A stretch of 38,356 bases of DNA, taken from IMG/VR virus record IMGVR_UViG_3300035669_000004, positions 1 through 38,356 of that record; one strand, written 5' to 3'. This DNA is from a virus. Position 1 is the stretch's first letter, and the number at the start of each line of letters is the position of its first letter. Shown here in pieces: positions 7,443 to 16,137 of this stretch. The notes under the pieces were generated by a model that was given only the letters and a program-made list of their open reading frames with translations, did no database searches and was not told the origin of the DNA. A program made the translations under genes and the position numbers.

Positions 7443-8239
7443 GCACTGAAGCACTGAACGGCGGCGCGCCGGCTCTTGCGAGCGAACCCGCAAACCCTGG
7501 AGCTGCACAGGAACACGCAGCGACGACCAACCCGCTCACGGACAGCGGCGAAGGTGGCGAAGGCAGTCCGGCTGCGCCCAAGACGTTCACTCAAGACGAG
7601 TTGAACGACATCGTGCGCAAGGAGAAGGCCCGGGCGGAAGCCAAGGCCGAGAGAAGGGTTCTGAGGACGCTGGAAAAGCTGCAGCCGCAGCAACAGGCGC
7701 AACCCAGGCAAGCCGAAAGCGACGACGGGAAACCCCGGCGCGATCAGTTCGCCTCCGAGGATGCGTGGCTGGATGCCCGCGACCATTGGCGTGACAGCCA
7801 GCGGGACGCAAGGGCGCGCAACGAGTCGCAAGTACAGGCAACGCAGAAGGTCTGGAAGGAAGCTTTGGCTACTCCAGGGTTCGATGCGGACGCCTTTACC
7901 GAACTCACCGAATCCATGCAGCCTTCGCAGGCCAAGGGATTGGTGGAGGCGGTGCTTGAACTCGATGCGGCCGGCAAGGTTCTGGCGCACCTGACGAACA
8001 ACCCCGACGAAGCCCAGCGCATCGCCGCTCTCTCGCCCTACAAGCGGGCCGCAGAACTGGGGAAGTTGGAAGCAAGGCTTCCCACCGCCCCGAAGACCTC
8101 CAAAACCCCCGACCCCATCGGAGACCCGACGGCGCGGGGAAACACCACCGTCCAAACGTCCGACCTGTCAAAGCTGCCGATGGACAAGTACATCGAAGCA
8201 CGCAAGAAGCAGGGCGCTCGTTGGGCACGCAATCACTGA
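7439..8239 (+). CDS. scaffolding protein
   Basis: The 266-residue product lies between portal and coat genes. It starts at GTG (GTGA overlap). It is highly charged and rich in Ala, Gln, Glu and Lys, with a helical stretch at about 55-85 (TQDELNDIVRKEKARAEAKAERR) and no Cys-rich or membrane region. The C-terminus is short and basic (ARKKQGARWARNH), as in P22 scaffold where a basic helix-turn-helix tail binds the coat protein. Scaffold directs prohead assembly and leaves before packaging. Assigned by composition and position. Confidence 0.8.
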   Translation: MSTEALNGGAPALASEPANPGAAQEHAATTNPLTDSGEGGEGSPAAPKTFTQDELNDIVRKEKARAEAKAERRVLRTLEKLQPQQQAQPRQAESDDGKPRRDQFASEDAWLDARDHWRDSQRDARARNESQVQATQKVWKEALATPGFDADAFTELTESMQPSQAKGLVEAVLELDAAGKVLAHLTNNPDEAQRIAALSPYKRAAELGKLEARLPTAPKTSKTPDPIGDPTARGNTTVQTSDLSKLPMDKYIEARKKQGARWARNH

Positions 8240-8262
8240 TTCCCACTTTCTGAGAGCACGAA

Positions 8263-9477
8263 ATGTCCAACACCTACGCAACCTGTTCCATCATCGCGAA
8301 GGAAGCCCTTCCGATCCTGGAAAACATGCTGACCTTCGCGTCGGCGGCCAACCGCGATTGGGAAGACGAGTTCACGGGCAACATGGCCCGTGGCTACGCT
8401 CCCGGCGCGACCATCAACATCAAGAAGCCCCCGCGCTACACGTACCGTGCCGGCCGCGTCGCGGTGCCGCAAGCGACCACGGAAGGCACCGTTCCGCTGA
8501 CCGTCTCGCAAGGCGGTTGCGACCTGTATTTCACCTCCGCTGAGCGCACGCTGTCGCTCACCAAGCTGGAGGCGAAGATCCAGGCCGCCATGGCTCCGGT
8601 CGCCAACGAAATCGACCGCCAGGGCTTGCAGCTTGCGCACTACAGCACGTTCAACTGCATCGGCACGCCCGGCACGCTGCCCAACACGCAGGCGCTCGCC
8701 CTGCAAGCGGTGCTGGCTGCCAACCAGCGCCTGGATGAAATGGGCGCCCCCCGCAAGGACGGCAACCGCGCATTCATCATGAACCCGGCCCTGAACGCTG
8801 CTGCGGTGCAGGGCTTCGCCGGCATGTTCAATGCCCAGAGCACGCTGTCCAAGCAGTTCTCCAGCGGCATGATGGTCGACAGCCTGGGCCTGTCCTACGC
8901 GATGGACCAGAACGTGGACGTTCACACGAACGGCTCGCAAGCCGTCACCGGCACCAACATCAACGGTGCTGGTCAGACCGGCTCCTCGATCACGGTCGTT
9001 GGTCTGGCTGGCAACATCACCAAGGGTACGGTCATCACCCTGCCTGGCGTGTTCGCTGTCAACCCGCAATCGCGCACCTCCACCGGCACGCTGGCGCAGT
9101 TCGTGGTGACGGCGGATGTGGCTGCTGCTGCAACCCAGATCCCCATCAGCCCGGCTATCGTGACTTCCGGCGCCTTCCAGAACGTGACCGCCTCGCCCAC
9201 GACCGGCTCGCCGTTCACGATCTTCGGTACGGCTTCCTCGGCCTACAACACCAACATCGCGTTCCACAAGGACGCCTTCACGCTGGCGATGGTGCCGATG
9301 TGGGCACCCCCGGGCGGCAAGGGCGTCATCGACGTGGCGCAGGAGTCCTACAAGGGCTTCACGATCAAGGTTACCGAGTACTACGACGGCGTGAACGACA
9401 CGGCCAACATCCGCCTGGATGTGCTGTTCGGCTGGGCCTCGCCTTATCCCGAACTGAGCGTGAAGTACGCGACCTGA
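8263..9477 (+). CDS. major capsid protein (P22 coat-like)
   Basis: The 404-residue product follows scaffold and resembles the P22 coat family: an N-terminal arm with EALPILENMLTFA, a P-domain with PPRYTYRAGRVAVPQATTEG, a telokin-like insertion in the middle (about 220-320, rich in Thr, Gly and Val), and the C-terminal strand YKGFTIKVTEYYDG. It forms the HK97-fold shell. A GC hairpin follows the gene (9486-9509), which is usual after the most abundant virion transcript. Confidence 0.92.
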   Translation: MSNTYATCSIIAKEALPILENMLTFASAANRDWEDEFTGNMARGYAPGATINIKKPPRYTYRAGRVAVPQATTEGTVPLTVSQGGCDLYFTSAERTLSLTKLEAKIQAAMAPVANEIDRQGLQLAHYSTFNCIGTPGTLPNTQALALQAVLAANQRLDEMGAPRKDGNRAFIMNPALNAAAVQGFAGMFNAQSTLSKQFSSGMMVDSLGLSYAMDQNVDVHTNGSQAVTGTNINGAGQTGSSITVVGLAGNITKGTVITLPGVFAVNPQSRTSTGTLAQFVVTADVAAAATQIPISPAIVTSGAFQNVTASPTTGSPFTIFGTASSAYNTNIAFHKDAFTLAMVPMWAPPGGKGVIDVAQESYKGFTIKVTEYYDGVNDTANIRLDVLFGWASPYPELSVKYAT

Positions 9478-9485
9478 TCGCGCCA

Positions 9486-9509
9486 GCGGGGGCCTTGCGC
9501 CCCCTCTTT
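9486..9509 (+). terminator. GC-rich hairpin after the coat gene
   Basis: GGGGG (9488-9492) can pair with CCCCC (9500-9504) across a short loop and is followed by TCTTT. The T-run is short, so this may attenuate rather than stop transcription, giving more coat mRNA than downstream mRNA. Confidence 0.35.
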
Positions 9510-9538
9510 CCCTCCATCCCATTTCCTGAAAGGCCATC

Positions 9539-9943
9539 ATGGTCCTCCTTTCCCGCTCCTATGCCGGCTACGCTGCCGGAACCATCGTGCAGCTCTCGAC
9601 CAACGAGGAAGCCGCACTCGTCTCGCAGGGCATTGCCACCACCAGCGCAGGCCCTGTCACCCCGGGCGCCGTCACCACCACGAAAACCATGGGTCGCGCG
9701 GGCGTGGCCGCCGCTGGCACCTCGGTGGTCGTCAGCAACCCAGCGTTCGACGCCAACAGCAAGTTCGTGGCGTACCTGTCCAACGCTGCGGCCGACGGCA
9801 CGGCGGTCAGCATTACGCGCATCACCCCGGCTGCCGGTTCGGTGACCTTCACGCTCAACGCTGCTGCGACGGCTGCAGTCGCCATCGATTGGGCGCTGCT
9901 GCTCGTGTCGGGCGAACTGACCCCGACCAACTCCACGCTGTAA
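9539..9943 (+). CDS. small Thr/Ala-rich virion protein candidate (decoration-type)
   Basis: The 134-residue product is separated from neighbours by hairpins on both sides. The N-terminus (LLSRSYAGYAAGTIVQLSTNEEAALVSQGIA) has the look of a small beta domain found in phage head proteins; the rest is Ala/Thr/Val-rich and predicted beta (ITPAAGSVTFTLNAAAT). No Cys, no signal peptide. Position just after the coat gene is typical of a head decoration or stabilising protein. No specific family is claimed. Confidence 0.6.
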   Translation: MVLLSRSYAGYAAGTIVQLSTNEEAALVSQGIATTSAGPVTPGAVTTTKTMGRAGVAAAGTSVVVSNPAFDANSKFVAYLSNAAADGTAVSITRITPAAGSVTFTLNAAATAAVAIDWALLLVSGELTPTNSTL

Positions 9944-9946
9944 ACA

Positions 9947-9975
9947 AGGGGGCCCTTCGGGGTCCTCTCTCTTTG
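9947..9975 (+). terminator. UUCG-capped hairpin between head genes
   Basis: A 9-bp stem runs from AGGGGGCCC (9947-9955) through a TTCG loop (9956-9959) to GGGTCCTCT (9960-9968), followed by CTCTTT. The stable tetraloop is real; the T-run is poor. Probably a weak terminator or mRNA-stabilising stem. Confidence 0.45.
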
Positions 9976-9983
9976 GAGAGCAC

Positions 9984-10217
9984 ATGACCTATCCCAAGTG
10001 GATTCAGCGCACACCGGACCTCGGCCCGATCCTTGCCACCAGCGAGGAAGAAGAAGCATTGTTCTCCGGCATGGGTGTCGATGCCGAAGCGGAGGCGGCG
10101 GGAACGGATGCCGCCGAGACCATCCACACGCTGCGCGCGGCGCTGGATGACGCTGGAATCTCCTATGACAAGCGCCTGGGCGTGGATCGCCTGCGCGCGC
10201 TGCTGCCGGCCAACTGA
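9984..10217 (+). CDS. small acidic head protein candidate
   Basis: The 77-residue acidic product has a ribosome site (GGAGAG) ahead of the ATG. The C-terminal half (TLRAALDDAGISYDKRLGVDRLRALLP) resembles a short helix-extended-loop-helix (HeH/SAP-type) fold often found as a small domain in phage head genes. It lies just before the head-completion gene. The role is unknown. Confidence 0.55.
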   Translation: MTYPKWIQRTPDLGPILATSEEEEALFSGMGVDAEAEAAGTDAAETIHTLRAALDDAGISYDKRLGVDRLRALLPAN

Positions 10218-10219
10218 AC

Positions 10220-10909
10220 ATGACCACGGCGCTTGACCTCATCTCACGCTCGCTGCGGATGCTGGGCGTCTACGCGGCCGGCGAAAACCCGAGCGCCGAG
10301 GAATCGCAGGATTCCCTGTCCGTGCTGAATGCCCTGCTTGCAGAGGCCAGCAATGGGGCCATGGTGTCCGTCAAGACGCTCGACACCATCGCCCTATCCG
10401 CCAACGTGTCGAGCATCACCGTGGGACCGTCTGGCACCACCATCACCGCGCGCCCGGTCAACGTGCTGCCTGACTCCTACATCGACATTGCAGGAACGAG
10501 CTACCAACTGGAGTTGTTCGACCTGCAGAACTACAGCAGCATCGGCAACAAGGGTGACATCGGCATTCCCCAGGGCATTTTCGTGCTGCCGAACATGCCT
10601 AACGTCTCCGTGACGCTCTGGCCGGTGCCGTCGCAGGCGATGACTCTGAACCTGTGGTCGGACAAGCTGGTTGCATCCTTCCCGACGCTCACCACTGTCA
10701 TGGGTCTTCCGCCAGGCTATGAGAACGCGCTGGCGAACATGCTTGCAGTGGAAGTCGCGCCCGAATACGAGGTGCAACCACCACCCGCAGTGCTCGCTGC
10801 CGCCGCACGCGGCCGGCGCGTTCTCAAGCGCTCAAACGTGCAAGTCCCCAAGCTCGCGCTCGACGTTCCTGGCTTGAACGGTGTTGCCGACTGGCGCGCG
10901 GGGGGCTGA
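10220..10909 (+). CDS. head completion / tail accessory factor (P22 gp4-like)
   Basis: The 229-residue product matches the P22 gp4 plan: helical N-terminus ALDLISRSLRMLG, an ESxxxLxxLNxLL segment, a central beta region, the mark YxLPPGYENALANMLAVEVAPEY, and a basic C-terminal stretch (AARGRRVLKRSN). This protein binds the portal after packaging, starting the tail, and in P22 has peptidoglycan-cutting activity; no catalytic residue can be identified here. The next start overlaps the stop (TGATG). Confidence 0.82.
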   Translation: MTTALDLISRSLRMLGVYAAGENPSAEESQDSLSVLNALLAEASNGAMVSVKTLDTIALSANVSSITVGPSGTTITARPVNVLPDSYIDIAGTSYQLELFDLQNYSSIGNKGDIGIPQGIFVLPNMPNVSVTLWPVPSQAMTLNLWSDKLVASFPTLTTVMGLPPGYENALANMLAVEVAPEYEVQPPPAVLAAAARGRRVLKRSNVQVPKLALDVPGLNGVADWRAGG

Positions 10910-12318
10910 TGCTGCAGCCGATCCCACTCTTTGGCCTCGGAAACGTAGGCCGGTCGGTCAACGCCTCCGCTCAGGAGCGCGTGAACCTCTACGCCGAAGT
11001 CTCGACCGATGGGGAAGCAGGAAACAACCTCACGCTCTACCCGACGCCTGGGCTCACCCGCTTCGTGGACATGGGCGCGACCCCCGCACGCGGGATGTAC
11101 CCCTACGAGACGGGTAACGTCATTTTCGAGGTGGTTGGCTCCACGCTGTGGGAGATTGCTGCGGACGGCACGCAGACCAACCGAGGCACGCTGCAGCCCA
11201 CTTCGGGTCGTGTGGACATGGTTGACAACGGCCTGCAACTGCTGATCGTGGATGGCAGCTTCGGCTACATCTACACCTTTGCCTCACAAGTGTTCGCGCG
11301 GATCACAGACCCGGACTTCCCTGCCAGTGAGACAGCGGCTTTCGCTGACGGCTACTTCATCGTCCAGAAGGTCAACACGGCGCAGTTCTACATCTCTGCG
11401 GTCTATGACGGCACGAGCTGGAATCCACTGGATTTCGCCACGGCGGAGAGCGACCCAGACAACCTCGTGCGCGTGTTCGTGGATGCAGGGGTTTTGCTGC
11501 TGTTTGGCACCAAGACGACGGAGTTTTGGGGTGCATCTGGCGCCACGTCATTCCCTTTCGCGCGCATCGGCTCCGCAGCCATCGAGTGGGGGCTCGCGGC
11601 GCGCTGGTCGTTGTGCAAGTTCGACGGCTCGCTAATTTTCCTGCGCAAAAACAGGCTCGGTGCGGTGCAGGTGTGCGTACTGGCCGGGACGCAGGCGATT
11701 CCCGTGTCCAACCCGGACATGAGCTACCAGTTCTCCACCTACAGCACGGTGAGCAACGCCACGGGCTTCAGCTACATGGTGGCGGGCCACCCGTTCTATC
11801 AGATCAACTTTCCATCAGCCAATGTGAGCTGGCTCTATGACGGTCTGACCAAGGATTGGAGCAAGGTGCAGTACGGCAACGGCGGGCGGCATCGCGCAGA
11901 GATTCAAGTCAACTTCAACAACCGCAACTACGTGAGCGACTACGCCAACGGAAAACTGTATCTGCTCGATCAGAACGCCTATACCGATGACGGAACGATG
12001 ATCGTGCGGCAGTTCACCGGCCGGCACCAGAAGGCCGGCAGCTTCACGCGCATTCCGCAACTGTGGCTAGACATGGAGGCCGGCGTGGGCCTGGCGAGCG
12101 GGCAGGGCAGCAATCCCCAAGTGGCGCTGACCATCAGCCGGGATGGGGGCAAGACCTTCGGTGCGGAGATTCCGCGCAGTTTCGGAGCTATTGGCAACAA
12201 CCGCGCGCGGGCGGTGTGGAACCGACTCGGGCGGGCGCGCGATTGGGTCATGCGCTTTCGGGTCACCGACCCGGTCAAGACGGTCTTTGTCGCGGCCTGG
12301 GGCCGTGTGGAGCAGTAA
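10909..12318 (+). CDS. packaged-DNA stabilisation / tail plug protein (P22 gp10-like)
   Basis: The 469-residue product begins with a family-like N-terminus: QERVNLYAEV, then LTLYPTPGLTRFVDMG. It is predicted to be nearly all beta (propeller-like), with repeated strands such as MYPYETGNVIFEVVG and LQLLIVDGSFGYIYTF. P22 gp10 forms part of the tail tube below gp4 and keeps DNA inside. Start is ATG overlapping the gp4-like stop. Confidence 0.8.
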   Translation: MLQPIPLFGLGNVGRSVNASAQERVNLYAEVSTDGEAGNNLTLYPTPGLTRFVDMGATPARGMYPYETGNVIFEVVGSTLWEIAADGTQTNRGTLQPTSGRVDMVDNGLQLLIVDGSFGYIYTFASQVFARITDPDFPASETAAFADGYFIVQKVNTAQFYISAVYDGTSWNPLDFATAESDPDNLVRVFVDAGVLLLFGTKTTEFWGASGATSFPFARIGSAAIEWGLAARWSLCKFDGSLIFLRKNRLGAVQVCVLAGTQAIPVSNPDMSYQFSTYSTVSNATGFSYMVAGHPFYQINFPSANVSWLYDGLTKDWSKVQYGNGGRHRAEIQVNFNNRNYVSDYANGKLYLLDQNAYTDDGTMIVRQFTGRHQKAGSFTRIPQLWLDMEAGVGLASGQGSNPQVALTISRDGGKTFGAEIPRSFGAIGNNRARAVWNRLGRARDWVMRFRVTDPVKTVFVAAWGRVEQ

Positions 12319-12572
12319 TGCCGGGCTTCGACTTTCCCGGTGGCTCTCCGCTTATTGGAGACGACCTCGCGCCCACCATGCCGTGGCTTCAGGTGTTCAC
12401 GCGCTGGCAGCGGGTCATCGTCGCCGCGCAGGAGTCGGGGACGACCGCGAATCGTCCAACAAAGCTGCTTTGGGTGGGTCGTCCGTACTTCGACACGACC
12501 ATCGGCAAGCCCGTGTGGGTCAAGACGGCATCCCCTGTCGTCTGGGTGGATGCGACGGGGGCTGCCGTATGA
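12318..12572 (+). CDS. small tail-module protein
   Basis: The 84-residue product starts in a TAATG overlap. It carries the stretch RPTKLLWVGRPYFDTTIGKP and ends in WVKTASPVVWVDATG, which resembles a short beta module found at the ends of fibre and tail proteins. It may be a small tail or fibre-attachment component. It ends in an ATGA overlap with the next gene. Confidence 0.55.
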   Translation: MPGFDFPGGSPLIGDDLAPTMPWLQVFTRWQRVIVAAQESGTTANRPTKLLWVGRPYFDTTIGKPVWVKTASPVVWVDATGAAV

Positions 12573-13033
12573 CCGCCATCAGCGATCAGTGCTCCATGCG
12601 GGATCGGGTGGAACGGCTGGAATCCATCATTGAACAAGCTCCGCAAGTGGATTGCCCGGTGCAAAACTTCTTTGCTCCCGGCGTCTACCTTCGAGTCATG
12701 ACGATTCCCGCTGGCGTGATGCTGACCGGCGCAGTCCACAAGACCAAGCATCTGAACATCGTCCTGCGCGGACACATCGCGGCGAGCACTGACCACGACG
12801 TTGCCGAGCGCAGGGGGGGCGACATCTTCGTCAGCGGCCCTGGTCTCAAGCGCGCTGGCTTGGCGCTGGAAGAAACGGTCTGGATCACTGTTCACGAGAA
12901 CCCGACCAACGAGACCGACATGGACAAGCTGGTGCCCATGCTCGTAGAGGCTACGAACGCGCAGCTTCTCAGCGGCCCACAGAACAAGCAATTGAAGGCG
13001 CAGGGTGCGCAAGAACTGGAGGACAAGCAATGA
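12569..13033 (+). CDS. cupin-like protein in the tail module
   Basis: The 154-residue product has a helical head and a beta-barrel centre that reads like a cupin: NFFAPGVYLRVMTIPAGVM, KTKHLNIVLRGHI, then RRGGDIFVSGPGLKRAGLA and ETVWITVHENP. The two His of a metal-binding cupin are only partly present (H in KTKH and in RGH). It is coupled to genes on both sides by 4-base overlaps and could be structural or act on a small ligand. The cupin fold is inferred from the pattern of short strands and glycines. Confidence 0.55.
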   Translation: MTAISDQCSMRDRVERLESIIEQAPQVDCPVQNFFAPGVYLRVMTIPAGVMLTGAVHKTKHLNIVLRGHIAASTDHDVAERRGGDIFVSGPGLKRAGLALEETVWITVHENPTNETDMDKLVPMLVEATNAQLLSGPQNKQLKAQGAQELEDKQ

Positions 13034-14676
13034 CGTTCGGACTTTCCGCCGCTGCCATCGGCGGCATTGCTGCGGGCGCAGGAGCCATCGGCGGCGCGAT
13101 CATCTCCTCCAAGGGTGCCAAGAGCGCGGCCAACACGCAGGCCCAAGCAGAGCAGAACGCGAACGCCACGAACAAGGAAATGTTCGATGAACAGTTGGCG
13201 CTGCAAGCTCCTTTCCGCGAGAACGGCCTGGCGGCGAACAACCGGCTTGCCTTCTTGCTCGGGCTCACCCCCAGCCCGACTGCGCAATCGGCGTCTCCCA
13301 GCCCGTTCGGCGCACTCCCGCAGGTGCCGAATATGCCCCTTCTGGATCAGCGCATCCCCGGCTTTCATGCGGCCACGCAAATCCTCTCACAAGGCTCTGA
13401 TGGGGTGTTTTCGCCCCCGCAAGCAGAAAGCGCTGACGCGATCCGCGCACGTCTTGCAGGGCAGTTCACCACGAACACCGGCACGCACAAGGAGACGTTC
13501 TCTATCCACGGTGACAACGGGGACACCACGGAGCTGCGCGATGTGCCCAACGGCCCAACTGTGAACCAGGCCGCACTCGACGCGGCGGTGCAGCAGGAGG
13601 TTCAGCGCCAGCAGCAGGCCGCGCAGCAGGCCGGGCGGCAGCAGCAAGCACCAGCAACCAATGTGGCTGGCACCCCCTCAGCGCCTGCGGCAAACAACCT
13701 GGACGGCTTCGGCTCGCTCGCGCATTCGTTCTCGCAGGCGGACTACGCTGCAGACGGCGCCCCTAAGTTCGCTGCATTCAATCAGGCGGTGCCCGGGGCG
13801 CCGCAGCTTGGGGCTTTCCAGGACAACACGAACCTGGCTCAGTTTCAGGACAGCACGAACCTCGCGCAGTTCCAGGACATGCCGGCCTTCAAGCCGGACA
13901 TGCTCAAGGACGACCCGGGCTATCAGTTCCGCCTGGAGCAGGGCACCAAGGGGCTAGCGAGCCAGTACGCCGGCAAGGGTAGCTTCTTCTCCGGCGCGGC
14001 CATGAAGGGCATCGACCAATACAACCAGGACTACGCCTCCGGGGAGTACGGCAACGCCTTCAACCGCTACCAGACGCAGCGCGGCAACAACCTGCAGGAC
14101 TACCTGACCAACCAGAACACGCAACAGGCCAATCGGTCCAACGCGTTGCAGGACTACACGACGAACATCGGCACCCAGCAAGCCAACCGCGCCAATGCAC
14201 TGCAGGACTACCAAACCAACCTGGGAACGCAGCAACAGAACTTCCAGAACCAGAACACGGCGTACAACACGGGCCTGAATCAGTACAGCCTGAACCGCGC
14301 GAACGCGCTGCAGGACTACCAGACCGCCTACGACCGTTTCCAGACCAACCGGGCGAACGTCATCAACCCGCTGCTATCCCTGTCCGGTGCTGGCCAGCAG
14401 GCGACCAACCAGCAAAGCAACGCGGCGCAGAACTTCGGCGCGCAGTCGACGGCGGCGATCACCGGGGCTGGCAACGCCATTGCAGCGGGCCAGGTGGGCA
14501 GCGCCAACGCCATCGGTGGGGCGTTCGGCAGTGCAGCCAATAACTTCCAGCAAAACCAACTGATGAACCTGCTCTTGTCTCGCAACGGCGGTGGGTCATC
14601 GTTCGCGCCAAGCACATTCGCCAATTCGCCAATGTCATCATCCATCCTGTATAGCAACGGCAGCCTCGGAGACTAA
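13030..14676 (+). CDS. DNA ejection protein with tandem Gln/Asn repeats
   Basis: The 548-residue product opens with a Gly/Ala-rich hydrophobic segment (ISAAAIGGIAAGAGAIGG-like, residues 3-27) that could insert in membrane, followed by Ala/Gln-rich linkers. The family marker DMLKDDPGYQFRLEQG (about 295-310) is seen in many podovirus ejection (DNA transfer) proteins. Two repeat zones occur: a 9-residue FQDxTNLAQ repeat near 263-283, and an 18-residue NALQDYxTNxGTQQANRA repeat near 337-445. Ejection proteins leave the virion and form a conduit across the host envelope. Assigned by motif, repeats and position. Confidence 0.78.
   Translation: MTFGLSAAAIGGIAAGAGAIGGAIISSKGAKSAANTQAQAEQNANATNKEMFDEQLALQAPFRENGLAANNRLAFLLGLTPSPTAQSASPSPFGALPQVPNMPLLDQRIPGFHAATQILSQGSDGVFSPPQAESADAIRARLAGQFTTNTGTHKETFSIHGDNGDTTELRDVPNGPTVNQAALDAAVQQEVQRQQQAAQQAGRQQQAPATNVAGTPSAPAANNLDGFGSLAHSFSQADYAADGAPKFAAFNQAVPGAPQLGAFQDNTNLAQFQDSTNLAQFQDMPAFKPDMLKDDPGYQFRLEQGTKGLASQYAGKGSFFSGAAMKGIDQYNQDYASGEYGNAFNRYQTQRGNNLQDYLTNQNTQQANRSNALQDYTTNIGTQQANRANALQDYQTNLGTQQQNFQNQNTAYNTGLNQYSLNRANALQDYQTAYDRFQTNRANVINPLLSLSGAGQQATNQQSNAAQNFGAQSTAAITGAGNAIAAGQVGSANAIGGAFGSAANNFQQNQLMNLLLSRNGGGSSFAPSTFANSPMSSSILYSNGSLGD
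13815..13878 (+). repeat. 9-codon tandem repeat in the ejection protein
   Basis: The coding unit for FQD-N/S-TNLAQ occurs twice in exact 27-base register, followed by a partial third unit (FQDMPAF). The encoded segment lies just before the conserved DDPGYQFRLEQG mark. Confidence 0.7.
14039..14362 (+). repeat. 18-codon tandem repeat in the ejection protein
   Basis: The core TGCAGGACTA falls at 14093, 14147, 14201 and 14309: exact 54-base steps, with one degenerate unit in between at 14255. Encoded units read NALQDY-x-TN-x-GTQQANRA. Nucleotide identity is less strict than protein identity, so this is an old repeat under protein selection. Confidence 0.8.
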
Positions 14677-14679
14677 GAC

Positions 14680-16137
14680 ATGCCCATCGATCCGAGCATT
14701 CCCCTGAGCGTCAAGCAACCGCAGATCGAAGACCCGACCAATGCGCTGATGCGGGTGCTTCAGATTCAAGGGCTGCAGGACGCCCGCACGAGAGAACAGC
14801 GCGCCCTGGATCAGCAAACGGCGATGAACGACGCCTATAGCGGAGCGCTGGGGGCGGACGGCAAGCTTGACGAAAACAAGCTGTATTCCCTGCTCTCCGG
14901 CAAGGGCCAAGGCTCGCAGATTCCTGGCGTGCAAAAGTCACTGGCGGAAGTGGGCAAGATCAAGTCCGAGACGGACAAGAACAGCGCCACGGCGACCAAG
15001 GACACGGCCGAGGCCGAGAACAAGACTATTGCGATGTACCGGGACGCATCGACTGCGATCACTGACCCTGCATCGGCGGTGGAGTTTGTGAAGCACATGC
15101 ACACCGACCCGCGCCTTGCCAATTCGGCCATCGCACGGGTTCCGCTGGATCAGGCCATTGCGCAGATTCCGCAAGACCCGGCGCAGCTTGCCGCGTGGAA
15201 GCAGCAATTCGCCCTTGGGGCGGCGAAGTTCATGGAATTGAACAAGCCGACGACCAACGTGGTTGCGGCAGGAGGCACGAGCCAGATTCTGCAGACGCCT
15301 GGGCTGGGTGGTACGCCGCAGACGGTTGCCACTGTGGCTCACACGCAAAGCCCGGACAACGCGGCGACCATTGCCGGAGAGAACAAGCGCTCTGCCGACA
15401 CGCTCCGAAAGGACTACGTTGTTGCCGGCTTCAGCCCGGATGGAGCCCCCACAGGTGACATCGAGACGACCGCGCAGGCCATTGCAAGGGGGCAACTCCC
15501 CCCGCCTTCCGGAATGGCGCTGACCAACCCGAAGAACCAGCGGATTCTGTCGCGGGTCATGGAGATCAACCCGGAGTACGACTACACGACGGTTACGGCC
15601 AAGAAGGCTGCAGCGACGGGGTTTACCTCGGGGGCGCAAGGCAATCAACTGCGCTCGTTCCAGGTCGCCGGTCAGCACTTGGACCAGCTAGGCCAACTGA
15701 TCGACGCGCTGCACAACAACGACCTGCCAATGGTGAACAAGTTGGGGAACATGTTCTCCCAGCAGACCGGCAGCCCAATCGTGACCAACTTCGACGCGGC
15801 CAAGGATGTCGTGTCCAAGGAGGTGATGAAGGCAATCGTCGCTGGTGGCGGTGGCGAGGGCGAGCGTGCTGCTCTGAAGAACTCTCTGGACGCTGCCAAG
15901 AGCCCGGCGCAGCTGAAAGGGGTGGTCCAGCAGTACCGCAACCTCATGAGCGCACAAGCGGATGCCCTGATGGAGCAGCGGCGCGCGGCGGGCTTGCCAG
16001 ACTCCACCCTTCCCAAGTACGGCACGCCTGCGGGAGGAGCGGCACCCGCTCGCGTCACCAGCGCTGCCGACTACGCCAACGTCCCCAAGGGGGCGCAGTA
16101 CATCGCCCCTGACGGAACCACGCGGACGAAACAGTAA
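14680..16137 (+). CDS. DNA ejection (internal virion) protein
   Basis: The 485-residue soluble product is Ala/Gln/Thr-rich and mostly helical, with a glycine cluster (AIVAGGGGEGERAALK, about 388-403). It lies between the repeat-bearing ejection protein and the transglycosylase, where P22-like phages keep three ejection genes in a row. It overlaps the next gene (TAATG). No enzymatic motif is seen. It most likely follows the DNA into the cell. Confidence 0.65.
   Translation: MPIDPSIPLSVKQPQIEDPTNALMRVLQIQGLQDARTREQRALDQQTAMNDAYSGALGADGKLDENKLYSLLSGKGQGSQIPGVQKSLAEVGKIKSETDKNSATATKDTAEAENKTIAMYRDASTAITDPASAVEFVKHMHTDPRLANSAIARVPLDQAIAQIPQDPAQLAAWKQQFALGAAKFMELNKPTTNVVAAGGTSQILQTPGLGGTPQTVATVAHTQSPDNAATIAGENKRSADTLRKDYVVAGFSPDGAPTGDIETTAQAIARGQLPPPSGMALTNPKNQRILSRVMEINPEYDYTTVTAKKAAATGFTSGAQGNQLRSFQVAGQHLDQLGQLIDALHNNDLPMVNKLGNMFSQQTGSPIVTNFDAAKDVVSKEVMKAIVAGGGGEGERAALKNSLDAAKSPAQLKGVVQQYRNLMSAQADALMEQRRAAGLPDSTLPKYGTPAGGAAPARVTSAADYANVPKGAQYIAPDGTTRTKQ

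Noticed and set aside
5070-7508. A long minus-strand frame of 812 codons across the portal gene
   Set aside because: It is a shadow of the GC-rich portal frame: Leu/Arg/Val/His-rich, no ribosome site and no recognisable motif.
8233-9540. A 435-codon minus-strand frame across the coat gene
   Set aside because: Codon shadow of the coat gene, with composition typical of reverse frames (Arg, Gly, His, Val) and no family features.
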